Shown: one piece after another, positions 1-5,089 of the stretch
Layout of the letters: each line of letters starts with the position of its first letter
Position numbering within the stretch: position 1 is the stretch's first letter
From: Clostridiales bacterium
GTDB lineage: Bacteria; Bacillota; Clostridia; Oscillospirales; Ruminococcaceae
Direction: 5' to 3'
Length of the DNA: 5,089 bases
Assembly (NCBI GenBank): GCA_012800685.1
Contig: JAAZIT010000089.1
Span: 1-5,089 of the forward strand
Translations under genes and position numbers: made by a program
The notes under the pieces: generated by a model
The model's input: the letters and a program-made list of their open reading frames with translations, nothing else
The model's database searches: none
Told to the model about the DNA's origin: nothing

Positions 1-735
1 AATAACATTTATCATCGGACAAACTTAGTCGTTATATCATATATTGTCACCTATTCCTATTTGGTCTTTGGTGTTATAATGATATATTTGGGGCAAAAAA
101 AATCGGGCAAATATCTGTTTTTGCCAGCAATGATATTTATGGTACCAATATTAATTGGAAGCATTGTTCAGTTCTTATATTATGGTCTGTCTCTTATTTG
201 GCCTTCTATTGCAATTGGCTTAACTTCTCTATTTATAAACGTTCAAAAAGAAAACTCGTCAGTGGATTCCCTCTCTGGATTGTACTCAAGACAATACCTT
301 GATTTTTACATAAACGAAAAAACTAAAAGACTGCCTAATGACTTAATGCTAGCTGGAATTATGCTTGATATTGATAGCTTTAAATCTATTAACGATTCCT
401 TTGGACACCAAGTGGGAGATGACGCTATTCGTTCATTTGGACATCTTCTTACAAGCTCAGTTGGTAATGATACTTTTGTTTCACGATACGCAGGTGACGA
501 GTTTATTATAATTACCGAGTTAAGTAATAAGGATGATATACATAAGATAATCGACCGAATACACGAAGGAACAAGAGCATTTAATAATGATAATAAGAAA
601 CAATATACTATTTCATTTTCAACTGGTTATAGCTTTCTTGAGAACAAAGAGGACTCTGTTGAGGATTTTTTAAAACGTATGGATAGAGCCATGTATAAAA
701 ATAAAAAAGAAAAGCTACTGCATCATAATAAATAA
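1..735 (+). CDS. Membrane-anchored diguanylate cyclase (GGDEF domain, AGDEF variant), 5' partial
   Basis: The frame is open to the left edge, so the true start lies outside the window; the TTG at 61 is inside a membrane segment and is not a credible start. Of 244 visible residues, about 9-31, 38-62 and 63-82 form three hydrophobic segments, the end of a multi-pass membrane input domain. A GGDEF domain follows: DSLSGLY (89-95, matching the usual D-LTGLYNR), LDIDSFKSIND (metal and GTP binding, from about 122), FGHQVGD, the signature AGDEF at 164-168 (bases 490-504), and a normal C-terminal end (RMDRAMYKNK). It should make cyclic di-GMP from two GTP at the inner membrane face. The first Gly of the signature is Ala. 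The I-site RxxD, expected just upstream, reads GNDT, so product inhibition there is probably absent. The substrate-binding residues otherwise look intact, so I favour an active enzyme. No strong terminator follows. Confidence 0.9.
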   Translation, partial: NNIYHRTNLVVISYIVTYSYLVFGVIMIYLGQKKSGKYLFLPAMIFMVPILIGSIVQFLYYGLSLIWPSIAIGLTSLFINVQKENSSVDSLSGLYSRQYLDFYINEKTKRLPNDLMLAGIMLDIDSFKSINDSFGHQVGDDAIRSFGHLLTSSVGNDTFVSRYAGDEFIIITELSNKDDIHKIIDRIHEGTRAFNNDNKKQYTISFSTGYSFLENKEDSVEDFLKRMDRAMYKNKKEKLLHHNK

Positions 736-800
736 TTTAAAAATGTAACTATCCCTCGCTAATTTTGTTTTTAACAACTGATAAAAACTATAACTTCATA

Positions 801-829
801 TTGCTTTTATGCTAATTTTATAGTATAAT
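801..829 (+). promoter_or_regulatory. Sigma-A promoter of the CAP-domain gene
   Basis: A -35 element TTGCTT (801-806) is followed after exactly 17 bp by a perfect -10 element TATAAT (824-829). Transcription should start near 836, giving a leader of about 50 nt before the ATG at 885. The promoter makes the CAP gene independent of the upstream cyclase gene, although no clear terminator separates the two. Confidence 0.75.
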
Positions 830-870
830 CATAAGAACTTTAGTCGAACTATTGCAAAAAACTTATTGTA

Positions 871-876
871 TAGGAG
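871..876 (+). promoter_or_regulatory. Ribosome binding site that fixes the CAP gene start at 885
   Basis: TAGGAG lies 8 nt before ATG 885. The upstream in-frame TTG at 852 has no such site and would put 11 extra residues before a clean signal peptide, so 885 is the better start. Confidence 0.8.
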
Positions 877-884
877 TGTCTAGT

Positions 885-2102
885 ATGAAGAAGATAATAT
901 CATTAATAGCAACAATTGGAATTGCTATTTCTGTTTTATCAACACCCATGAGTATAAATTCATCTGCCATTGGGGTATCTAATACACCAATAAATATGCT
1001 TAACACAGCAGTAAGTGCCTCAGCTCTTCCAAACATAACTAGCTTCGCTAATGACATTGCCGCACTAGTAAATGTTGAACGTAAGGCAAAAGGACTTTCG
1101 CCAATTAAAGTTGCACCAATTTTAAATACAGCCGCAACAATAAGGAGCAACGAAATATCAACACAAGCCACATTATCACATACACGCCCAAATGGTACAG
1201 AATGTTTCACTATATTTGACGAGCTAAACATTGAGTATAATACCATAGGCGAAAATATAGCAAGTGGCTACTCCACCGCAAAAGATGTTATGGAAGCATG
1301 GATGAATTCGCAAGGTCACAAAGAAAATATATTAAATTCTAAGTATGAATATATTGGGGTGGGAGTGGTTGAGAAAAATGGAAGATATTATTGGACACAG
1401 TTATTTGCTGGCTATAAGAATGGCTACTCAGGTGCATATACACCTGTTCTCGGACAAACACCACCAGCCACTACCACAATAGTAACCACTAAGCCCGCAA
1501 CAAAGCCTCCAGTAGTAACTACAACAAAAAAACCTGCTACAACTACTACCGCAAAAAAACCTATTACAACTACATTGAAAAAGCCTGTAACAACCACAAC
1601 TTCTACAGCTACAACTACTATAACGACAACTACAACTGCTCCTATATCTACAACTACTTCAAAAAACGCTTGGGATTCAAGTCTTCCAGTAGACGTTCCT
1701 GATAAAATCCAAGCGCCCTGTGCAATAGCTAGTGATAATAGTATAAATCTTGCATGGGACAATACCGGCAATGAGACTGGTTATATTATTTATAAATATA
1801 ATAAAACCAAAGGTGATTGGGAAGAACTTGCGAGAACCTCAACCAGCTCTTACACTATCAATAATCTTCCAGCCGGTATGTACAAATATGCAATAAAAGC
1901 ATATTTTTTAGAAGACGGAAAAGAAATTGTTAGTAAAGACTATACTGTTGCTTTTACCGCAGTTAAAACTCAAGAGCAACGAAATGCAAAAACGATAAGT
2001 GAGCTTTTTGTAATTACACAGTCAAGCTATGATTGTCACCTTATAATACATAACAAACTATTAGGTGGATTTATAAAAATTGTTAAAGACTTAGGAATGT
2101 AA
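885..2102 (+). CDS. Secreted CAP/SCP (YkwD-like) protein with Thr-rich linker and fibronectin type III domain
   Basis: The product has 405 residues. Residues 1 to about 28 are a signal peptide (MKK, then a hydrophobic core ending in Ser/Ala-rich sequence). Residues 55-176 are a CAP domain: RSNE (87-90), SHTRPNG (98-104), GENIA (122-126), AWMNSQGHKENIL (138-150) and YYWTQLF (168-174). His99, Glu123 and His145, with Glu90, are candidates for the conserved acidic/His cluster of the CAP cavity. Residues 192-260 are a Thr/Lys/Pro linker. Residues about 268-362 look like a fibronectin type III domain (INLAWDN, GYIIYKYN, YTINNLPAG, YKYAIKAY). The protein should act outside the cell. Bacterial CAP proteins are widespread but mostly of unknown biochemical function; wall or surface association is a guess. 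I see no LPxTG motif, dockerin or SLH repeat. The last 40 or so residues do not resemble the preceding domain. The gene has its own promoter and a strong terminator, and is convergent with the GH43 gene. Confidence 0.92.
   Translation: MKKIISLIATIGIAISVLSTPMSINSSAIGVSNTPINMLNTAVSASALPNITSFANDIAALVNVERKAKGLSPIKVAPILNTAATIRSNEISTQATLSHTRPNGTECFTIFDELNIEYNTIGENIASGYSTAKDVMEAWMNSQGHKENILNSKYEYIGVGVVEKNGRYYWTQLFAGYKNGYSGAYTPVLGQTPPATTTIVTTKPATKPPVVTTTKKPATTTTAKKPITTTLKKPVTTTTSTATTTITTTTTAPISTTTSKNAWDSSLPVDVPDKIQAPCAIASDNSINLAWDNTGNETGYIIYKYNKTKGDWEELARTSTSSYTINNLPAGMYKYAIKAYFLEDGKEIVSKDYTVAFTAVKTQEQRNAKTISELFVITQSSYDCHLIIHNKLLGGFIKIVKDLGM
1458..1664 (+). repeat. Thr/Lys/Pro low-complexity linker coding repeat
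   Basis: About 69 codons encode a Thr-rich spacer with three KKP-(A/I/V)-TTT units starting at residues 215, 224 and 232, then nearly pure Thr runs. Thr codons are mixed (ACA, ACT, ACC, ACG), so this is selected protein-level repetition rather than recent slippage. Such linkers are usually extended, often glycosylated, and separate domains of exoenzymes. The long antisense open frame here is an artefact of this composition. Confidence 0.85.
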
Positions 2103-2121
2103 TAACTATAAATATTAAAAG

Positions 2122-2155
2122 ATAAAACTCCCTGCTAAAAAGCAGGGAGTTTTAT
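2122..2155. terminator. Bidirectional intrinsic terminator between convergent genes
   Basis: A perfect 15-bp stem (2122-2136 with 2141-2155) closes on an AAAA loop. The GC-rich part is CTCCCTGC/GCAGGGAG, and the A-tract and T-tract at the two ends supply a U-run in either direction. It lies 20 nt after the CAP stop and 76 nt beyond the GH43 stop, so one hairpin can serve both genes. Confidence 0.9.
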
Positions 2156-2230
2156 TATGTATTAAAATTTCTAATATTAAGAAAGTTACTATTAAGATAA
2201 ATAAAATTATATTTTAAATAAATTTAAATT

Positions 2231-3793
2231 CTATTGATATAAACAGCTGAAATTAGTAAACTCTGCATTGTTTGTGCCATTTTTATTGTAAGCATAAAGC
2301 CCAATAACAACTCCAGTAAATCCACCTGCAACCTCAGATGATAGATATCTAGTTTGTCCAGAGCCAAGATATATCTCTTCACCATTTATACAAGCAAAAA
2401 AATTGTAGCTGTAATTGTCAGCACGGATAATAAGCTTAACTTTATCACTATAGCTATAACTTTGTTTATTAATATCCGTATCACTAGCATTAGAGTTTGA
2501 AGTTAAACTTGGACTCAAACTAGCTAACACTTTGTTTTGCACAGATTTAATGTCACCCACATTTAGCCTTTCAATAACCTCAAAGCTGTCATCTGTTTTT
2601 AGCATTGCCAAATCATAGTGATGGTTTTCATCCATATAAATTGTTATGCCTGCCTCGCCCTCATCTATTCTTACGTCGCATGAAATTTCAGCACAAAAAT
2701 CTTTTTGTCTAATACAGATAAAACTAGGTGAATCAGCCTCATCAAGCGAAACCTCAGTACCCTTTAGACTAACCCTGTCCTTTTCTAAAATATAATTTTC
2801 TTTACATGGCACTCTAAGAAAACACCAATCTAAATCCCAACAGGTATTCTCAAATGTATAATGCTTTTTAACATTTTGAACTACATCATTAGCAATTAAA
2901 TCCGTTTCAAATTCTTTTAGAACTATACCATTTTCACCTGCACTAATTAAACCATTGCTATCAAATGTTATTGGAACTAAGAAAACCTCACGTCCAAGAT
3001 GATGATATGTTGACCAGCGTCCTGATTGACGGAAAGCTAAATGAAATAGCCACCAATTACCGCTATTGTCTTCAACTAAATCTCCATGCCCTGCCCCTTG
3101 AATTTCATAGCCCCCTAAATCTCTGTTTGTTAAAATAGGATTGTTTGAACAAGTTACGAACTTGCCAAATGGAGCATCGGATACCGCATATGTTTCCATG
3201 TGTCCATATTCAGTTCCGCCCTCTGCTGCCAAAAGATAATATTTATTATTTATTTTATATAAGTGGGGTGCCTCAAGATAACGCCCACCTGTACCCTGCC
3301 AAATAGTTTTGCTAGGAGAAAGCTTTTTTCCTGTTTCAATGTTAATTTCACATTGGACTACTCCACCAATGCCGTTGTCATCGCTACCGTTGCTCATAAA
3401 ATAGACCTTATCACCCTCGAAATATAATGAAGGGTCAATGCCACCCTGCTCAACTGTAATTGGTTCAGACCATTCACCATATATATCGTCTGTGAAAACA
3501 TAAAAATTCTGATGTGTGGTGTCGTTGGTTGTCACCATGTAAAAACGCCCATCATTGTAACGTATTGTTGGTGCAAAAACTCCACCAGAACTATTTATCT
3601 TGTCGAGCATAATCTGACTTTCACGTGTAAGACAATGCCCAATCTGTTTCCAGTTAATTAAGTCGCTACTTTCAAATAACGGCACTCCAGGGAAATATTG
3701 AAATGTGCTGCAAACCATGTAATACTTGCCATTAGCCCTGCAAACACTTGGGTCAGGATAAAAGCCACTTACTATTGGATTTTGAAATTTCAT
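2231..3793 (-). CDS. Glycoside hydrolase family 43, beta-xylosidase / alpha-L-arabinofuranosidase type
   Basis: The product has 520 residues, starting at the ATG complementary to 3793-3791. A GTG 11 codons upstream (3826) keeps the frame open but lacks a good ribosome site. Residues 1 to about 305 form the five-bladed propeller. The catalytic base is Asp14 in FYPDPS, the pKa-tuning residue is Asp120 in GIDPSL, and the general acid is Glu174 in LEAPHLY. His236 in GAGHGD fits the central metal/water site of the family. Residues about 310-520 are the concanavalin-like C-terminal beta-sandwich found in Selenomonas-type beta-xylosidases, which helps close the active site. There is no signal peptide, so it should act in the cytoplasm on imported xylo- or arabinoxylo-oligosaccharides, releasing xylose or arabinose. 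Substrate cannot be settled from sequence alone. A Ser/Asn-rich stretch at residues 425-447 looks like a loop insertion. No transporter or regulator gene adjoins it; it appears to be transcribed alone. Confidence 0.93.
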   Translation of the reverse strand: MKFQNPIVSGFYPDPSVCRANGKYYMVCSTFQYFPGVPLFESSDLINWKQIGHCLTRESQIMLDKINSSGGVFAPTIRYNDGRFYMVTTNDTTHQNFYVFTDDIYGEWSEPITVEQGGIDPSLYFEGDKVYFMSNGSDDNGIGGVVQCEINIETGKKLSPSKTIWQGTGGRYLEAPHLYKINNKYYLLAAEGGTEYGHMETYAVSDAPFGKFVTCSNNPILTNRDLGGYEIQGAGHGDLVEDNSGNWWLFHLAFRQSGRWSTYHHLGREVFLVPITFDSNGLISAGENGIVLKEFETDLIANDVVQNVKKHYTFENTCWDLDWCFLRVPCKENYILEKDRVSLKGTEVSLDEADSPSFICIRQKDFCAEISCDVRIDEGEAGITIYMDENHHYDLAMLKTDDSFEVIERLNVGDIKSVQNKVLASLSPSLTSNSNASDTDINKQSYSYSDKVKLIIRADNYSYNFFACINGEEIYLGSGQTRYLSSEVAGGFTGVVIGLYAYNKNGTNNAEFTNFSCLYQ

Positions 3794-3801
3794 ATAAACT
3801 A

Positions 3802-3809
3802 CCACCTTT
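3802..3809 (-). promoter_or_regulatory. Ribosome binding site that fixes the GH43 start at 3793
   Basis: Read on the minus strand this is AAAGGTGG, 8 nt before the ATG at 3793. It supports starting at MKFQNP rather than at the GTG at 3826, and it places the catalytic Asp at residue 14, as in well-known Selenomonas-type relatives. Confidence 0.8.
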
Positions 3810-3834
3810 AACAAATTGTTTTTCACTTATAACT

Positions 3835-3846
3835 TCTGCTAGCAGA
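3835..3846. promoter_or_regulatory. 12-bp perfect palindrome in the GH43 leader, possible operator
   Basis: TCTGCTAGCAGA is its own reverse complement and is one of the few GC-containing patches in this leader. It lies 42 bp before the GH43 start and about 115 nt after the predicted transcription start. A repressor site acting as a roadblock is possible. No regulator gene lies nearby to support this. Confidence 0.35.
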
Positions 3847-3922
3847 CTAGTAACCTAATAAACCAAGAAGATTAATCTAGTTGCAAATATAACTATTTAA
3901 TTAGATAAATGCACAACTAACC

Positions 3923-3938
3923 TATAAGAATTTTTATA
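3923..3938. repeat. 16-bp near-palindrome just downstream of the GH43 promoter
   Basis: Both halves pair except at one position (3928 with 3933). It sits about 22-37 bp after the predicted GH43 transcription start, a normal repressor position. It is entirely A/T apart from one G, so chance is a real alternative. Confidence 0.25.
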
Positions 3939-3966
3939 AGCTATATATTCTCAATGTTTAATAGTT

Positions 3967-3995
3967 ATTATACATGAAAACCATTACATAATCAA
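3967..3995 (-). promoter_or_regulatory. Sigma-A promoter of the GH43 gene
   Basis: On the minus strand, TTGATT (3995-3990) is followed after 17 bp by a perfect TATAAT (3972-3967). Transcription should start near 3960, leaving a leader of about 167 nt before the ATG at 3793, enough for leader or roadblock control. Confidence 0.65.
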
Positions 3996-4090
3996 GAGGG
4001 GTTAATTAAGTCTTTTCTATTAACATTAAGATAACTTAATCACAAATTTAACATACATTATTTTAAATGATTTATATAATTTTTAGTATA

Positions 4091-4107
4091 ATATACAAAT
4101 TGTATAT
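4091..4107. repeat. 17-bp perfect inverted repeat midway between the divergent promoters
   Basis: Arms ATATACAA and TTGTATAT flank a single central A. It lies about 100 bp upstream of the GH43 promoter and 60 bp upstream of the rightward promoter. A TATAAT-like hexamer (4087-4092) overlaps its left edge but has no good -35. It may be a regulator site or a chance product of AT-richness. Confidence 0.3.
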
Positions 4108-4167
4108 GCCATTGTTGTGCAATAATACAGAAATAATGTTTTTATGGCTTAAAGTTTAACAATTTTA

Positions 4168-4196
4168 TTGACACTGATTTATATATGCAGTATAAT
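4168..4196 (+). promoter_or_regulatory. Perfect consensus sigma-A promoter, rightward
   Basis: TTGACA (4168-4173), a 17-bp spacer and TATAAT (4191-4196) match the sigma-70/sigma-A consensus exactly. Transcription should start near A4203. The next gene in this direction begins at 4498, so the leader would be about 295 nt. The promoter may drive the small secreted protein gene, or a separate short RNA that I cannot delimit. A ten-base copy of its -35 region (TTTATTGACA) recurs at 4225-4234, without a well-spaced -10. Confidence 0.75.
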
Positions 4197-4347
4197 AGGG
4201 CTAATAAAGCATAGTTTTGTTTTATTTATTGACATCTTGACTAATTATTTTTACGTATAAAAATATATTTTATTGTAATTTAAGTCGAATATTTGGGATT
4301 TTTGTTATTTTTACATAATAAATATTCAAATAAAAGCAACAGTTTTT

Positions 4348-4376
4348 TTGTCATAATATCCTAAATTAATTAGATT
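4348..4376 (+). promoter_or_regulatory. Possible second promoter of the small secreted protein gene
   Basis: TTGTCA (4348-4353, five of six consensus bases) is followed after 17 bp by TAGATT (4371-4376, four of six). It would give a shorter leader of about 115 nt. It is much weaker than the promoter at 4168. Confidence 0.3.
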
Positions 4377-4445
4377 GTTATGAACCAGAGTAAGGAAATT
4401 GATTAATTATTAACTATTAGTTACTAACTAGTTTATTAATATGAA

Positions 4446-4468
4446 AAATCCAAACAGAATTTGGATTT
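4446..4468 (+). promoter_or_regulatory. Leader hairpin just upstream of the ribosome binding site
   Basis: AAATCCAAA (4446-4454) pairs perfectly with TTTGGATTT (4460-4468) around the loop CAGAA. It ends 14 nt before the Shine-Dalgarno and has no following U-run, so it is not a terminator. A role in mRNA stability or as a binding site is possible; it leaves the ribosome site free. Confidence 0.45.
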
Positions 4469-4482
4469 ATAATAAATATTAA

Positions 4483-4490
4483 AGGGAGGA
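4483..4490 (+). promoter_or_regulatory. Very strong Shine-Dalgarno of the small secreted protein gene
   Basis: AGGGAGGA lies 7 nt before the ATG at 4498. It is close to the ideal anti-16S match and is the strongest in the window, which suggests high translation. Confidence 0.85.
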
Positions 4491-4497
4491 TTTTCAA

Positions 4498-4917
4498 ATG
4501 AAAATTAAAAAGTTAATGGCAACAGCACTAGCGACCGTGGCAATAATGTCCGCAACTTGTATGAATGCAAGTGCAGCATCTGCAAATTATATTAGATCCT
4601 ATTCTGGCAAAGAATATGTAATATCCGGCAAAGGAACCGTAATATGTCAAGGAGCTGTTACTAGAAGCTCAACCACTAACAGGTACACCGTAAAATCGTC
4701 CACAGGGCTTAATACGCAAAGTGGTGGTGCTAGTATTTCTACAGTCATTTATTATTATGATGCTAATGGTAATTATAAAAGTACAGGAAATGGAAATGGT
4801 GGACAAAATGGAGCATTGACATTAGCCACTGCTCCAGCAAACGTTGATTATCTTTATGCAAGAAATACACATATGGGTTATGGAGTAACAGTATTATATG
4901 CATATCTTTATTACTAA
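4498..4917 (+). CDS. Small secreted Gly/Ser/Tyr-rich protein of unknown family
   Basis: The product has 139 residues and I do not recognise the family. Residues 1-29 are a classical Sec signal peptide: KIKK, an Ala/Met-rich core, then two overlapping AxA-type cleavage sites (ASA at 24-26 and 27-29). The mature protein of about 110 residues has one Cys (Cys50), alternating Thr/Val/Tyr stretches that suggest beta-strands, a Gly/Asn-rich turn (GNGNGGQNG, 97-105) and an aromatic end with six Tyr from residue 118 on, finishing VLYAYLYY. Cys21 is not in a lipobox, and there is no LPxTG or transmembrane anchor, so it should be released. Its promoter and ribosome site are very strong, a terminator follows at once, and a membrane-protein gene begins 110 bp later. 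That context would suit an exported bacteriocin-like or surface-active protein, but this is inference from layout alone. Confidence 0.85.
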   Translation: MKIKKLMATALATVAIMSATCMNASAASANYIRSYSGKEYVISGKGTVICQGAVTRSSTTNRYTVKSSTGLNTQSGGASISTVIYYYDANGNYKSTGNGNGGQNGALTLATAPANVDYLYARNTHMGYGVTVLYAYLYY

Positions 4918-4930
4918 TACATAATTATTT

Positions 4931-4966
4931 AATATGACGCAGAATATTCCTTCTGCGTCATATTTT
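4931..4966 (+). terminator. Intrinsic terminator after the small secreted protein gene
   Basis: A perfect 14-bp stem (4931-4944 with 4951-4964, core GACGCAGAA/TTCTGCGTC) with loop TATTCC runs into a short TTTT tract (4963-4966). The U-tract is short, so some readthrough into the gene at 5028 is likely, and no clear promoter lies between them. Confidence 0.82.
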
Positions 4967-5016
4967 AACTCATGTTTCAAATTAAGTAACAAATATAAAA
5001 ATTTATAAATAATTTT

Positions 5017-5021
5017 GGAGG
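5017..5021 (+). promoter_or_regulatory. Ribosome binding site that selects ATG 5028
   Basis: GGAGG precedes two adjacent in-frame ATGs, at 5025 and 5028. The spacing is 3 nt to the first and 6 nt to the second, so 5028 is the likelier start. Confidence 0.7.
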
Positions 5022-5027
5022 CATATG

Positions 5028-5089
5028 ATGAAATCAAAGAAAAAACTAATTATCATCACTATATGCGTTATTATAGCCATAACTATTAC
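5028..5089 (+). CDS. Start of a membrane or exported protein, 3' partial
   Basis: Only 20 full codons are visible before the window edge. They encode a basic start (MKSKKK) and then an unbroken hydrophobic run rich in Ile, which is a signal peptide or first transmembrane helix. Cys13 follows ITI and does not fit a lipobox. With GGAGG at the right distance this is a convincing gene start. It lies 110 bp after the small secreted protein gene with a terminator but no evident promoter between, so it may be expressed by readthrough at a lower level. Its product cannot be identified from this fragment. Confidence 0.7.
   Translation, partial: MKSKKKLIIITICVIIAITI

Larger units (their letters stand above)
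3794..4497. other. Divergent intergenic region, 704 bp, very AT-rich, no gene seen
   Basis: This gap separates the GH43 gene (leftward) from the small secreted protein gene (rightward). It is dense in stop codons, and I found no credible ORF or RNA gene. It holds a minus-strand promoter (3967-3995), a perfect rightward promoter (4168-4196), a weaker rightward promoter (4348-4376), several inverted repeats and a leader hairpin (4446-4468). Its length is well beyond what two simple promoters need. Confidence 0.8.

Noticed and set aside
767..788. 7-bp stem GTTTTTA/TAAAAAC after the cyclase gene, as a terminator
   Set aside because: The stem is almost all A/T with no following U-run, so it is too weak to call a terminator.
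863..1246. Open frame of 127 codons on the minus strand
   Set aside because: It lies wholly antisense to the CAP gene, whose promoter, ribosome site, signal peptide and domain motifs are clear. Its translation shows no recognisable domain.
1424..1771. Open frame of 115 codons on the minus strand, very Val-rich
   Set aside because: It is the antisense reading of the Thr-rich linker; Thr codons read backwards give Val-rich sequence without stops.
3800..3809. GGTGG near the GH43 start as part of a T-box leader
   Set aside because: The match is only the Shine-Dalgarno. No T-box motif, specifier stem or antiterminator is visible.
3794..3826. GTG start at 3826 for the GH43 gene
   Set aside because: The extra 11 residues form no signal peptide and would overlap the good AAAGGTGG site, which serves the ATG at 3793.
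4229..4261. Second tandem rightward promoter at TTGACA 4229-4234
   Set aside because: The nearest -10-like hexamer (TATAAA, 4256-4261) is 21 bp away, too far for a normal sigma-A promoter.
4380..4406. Eight-codon ORF in the leader of the small secreted protein gene
   Set aside because: No ribosome site precedes it and the peptide has no run of one amino acid that would suggest attenuation.
4441..4482. Thirteen-codon ORF overlapping the leader hairpin
   Set aside because: No Shine-Dalgarno precedes the ATG, and the region is better explained by the inverted repeat.

Overview
The window looks like an AT-rich chromosome segment from a low-GC Gram-positive gut or rumen anaerobe of the class Clostridia, probably Ruminococcus-like. 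This is inferred from strong GGAGG-type ribosome binding sites, consensus sigma-A promoters, a secreted protein with a Thr/Lys/Pro-rich linker of the kind common in Ruminococcus exoproteins, and a cytoplasmic GH43 glycosidase. No RNA gene, CRISPR array, insertion sequence or phage gene is visible.

Layout, left to right. Bases 1-735 (+) are the 3' part of a membrane-anchored diguanylate cyclase whose signature is AGDEF and whose inhibitory site is missing. After a sigma-A promoter (801-829), bases 885-2102 (+) encode a secreted CAP/SCP (YkwD-like) protein with a Thr-rich linker and a fibronectin type III domain. A 15-bp hairpin (2122-2155) lies between this gene and the convergent GH43 gene (3793-2231, -) and probably terminates both. 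The GH43 enzyme has all three catalytic acids, a C-terminal beta-sandwich and no signal peptide.

A divergent intergenic region of 704 bp (3794-4497) follows. It carries a well-formed minus-strand promoter for the GH43 gene, several palindromes, and an exact TTGACA-17 bp-TATAAT promoter pointing right. That promoter leaves a leader of about 295 nt before a small secreted protein of unknown family (4498-4917, +). This gene has a very strong ribosome binding site and ends in a terminator (4931-4966). The start of a further gene follows at 5028 (+), encoding a basic, then strongly hydrophobic N-terminus, and is cut off by the window edge.

The genes are mostly independent transcription units rather than one pathway: c-di-GMP signalling, a cell-surface protein, intracellular hemicellulose oligosaccharide breakdown, and a small exported protein with a membrane-protein neighbour. 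The last pair is the most likely place for something undescribed. A highly expressed small exported product, a leaky terminator and a membrane protein form a layout seen in bacteriocin-like loci, but I see no sequence signature that proves this.
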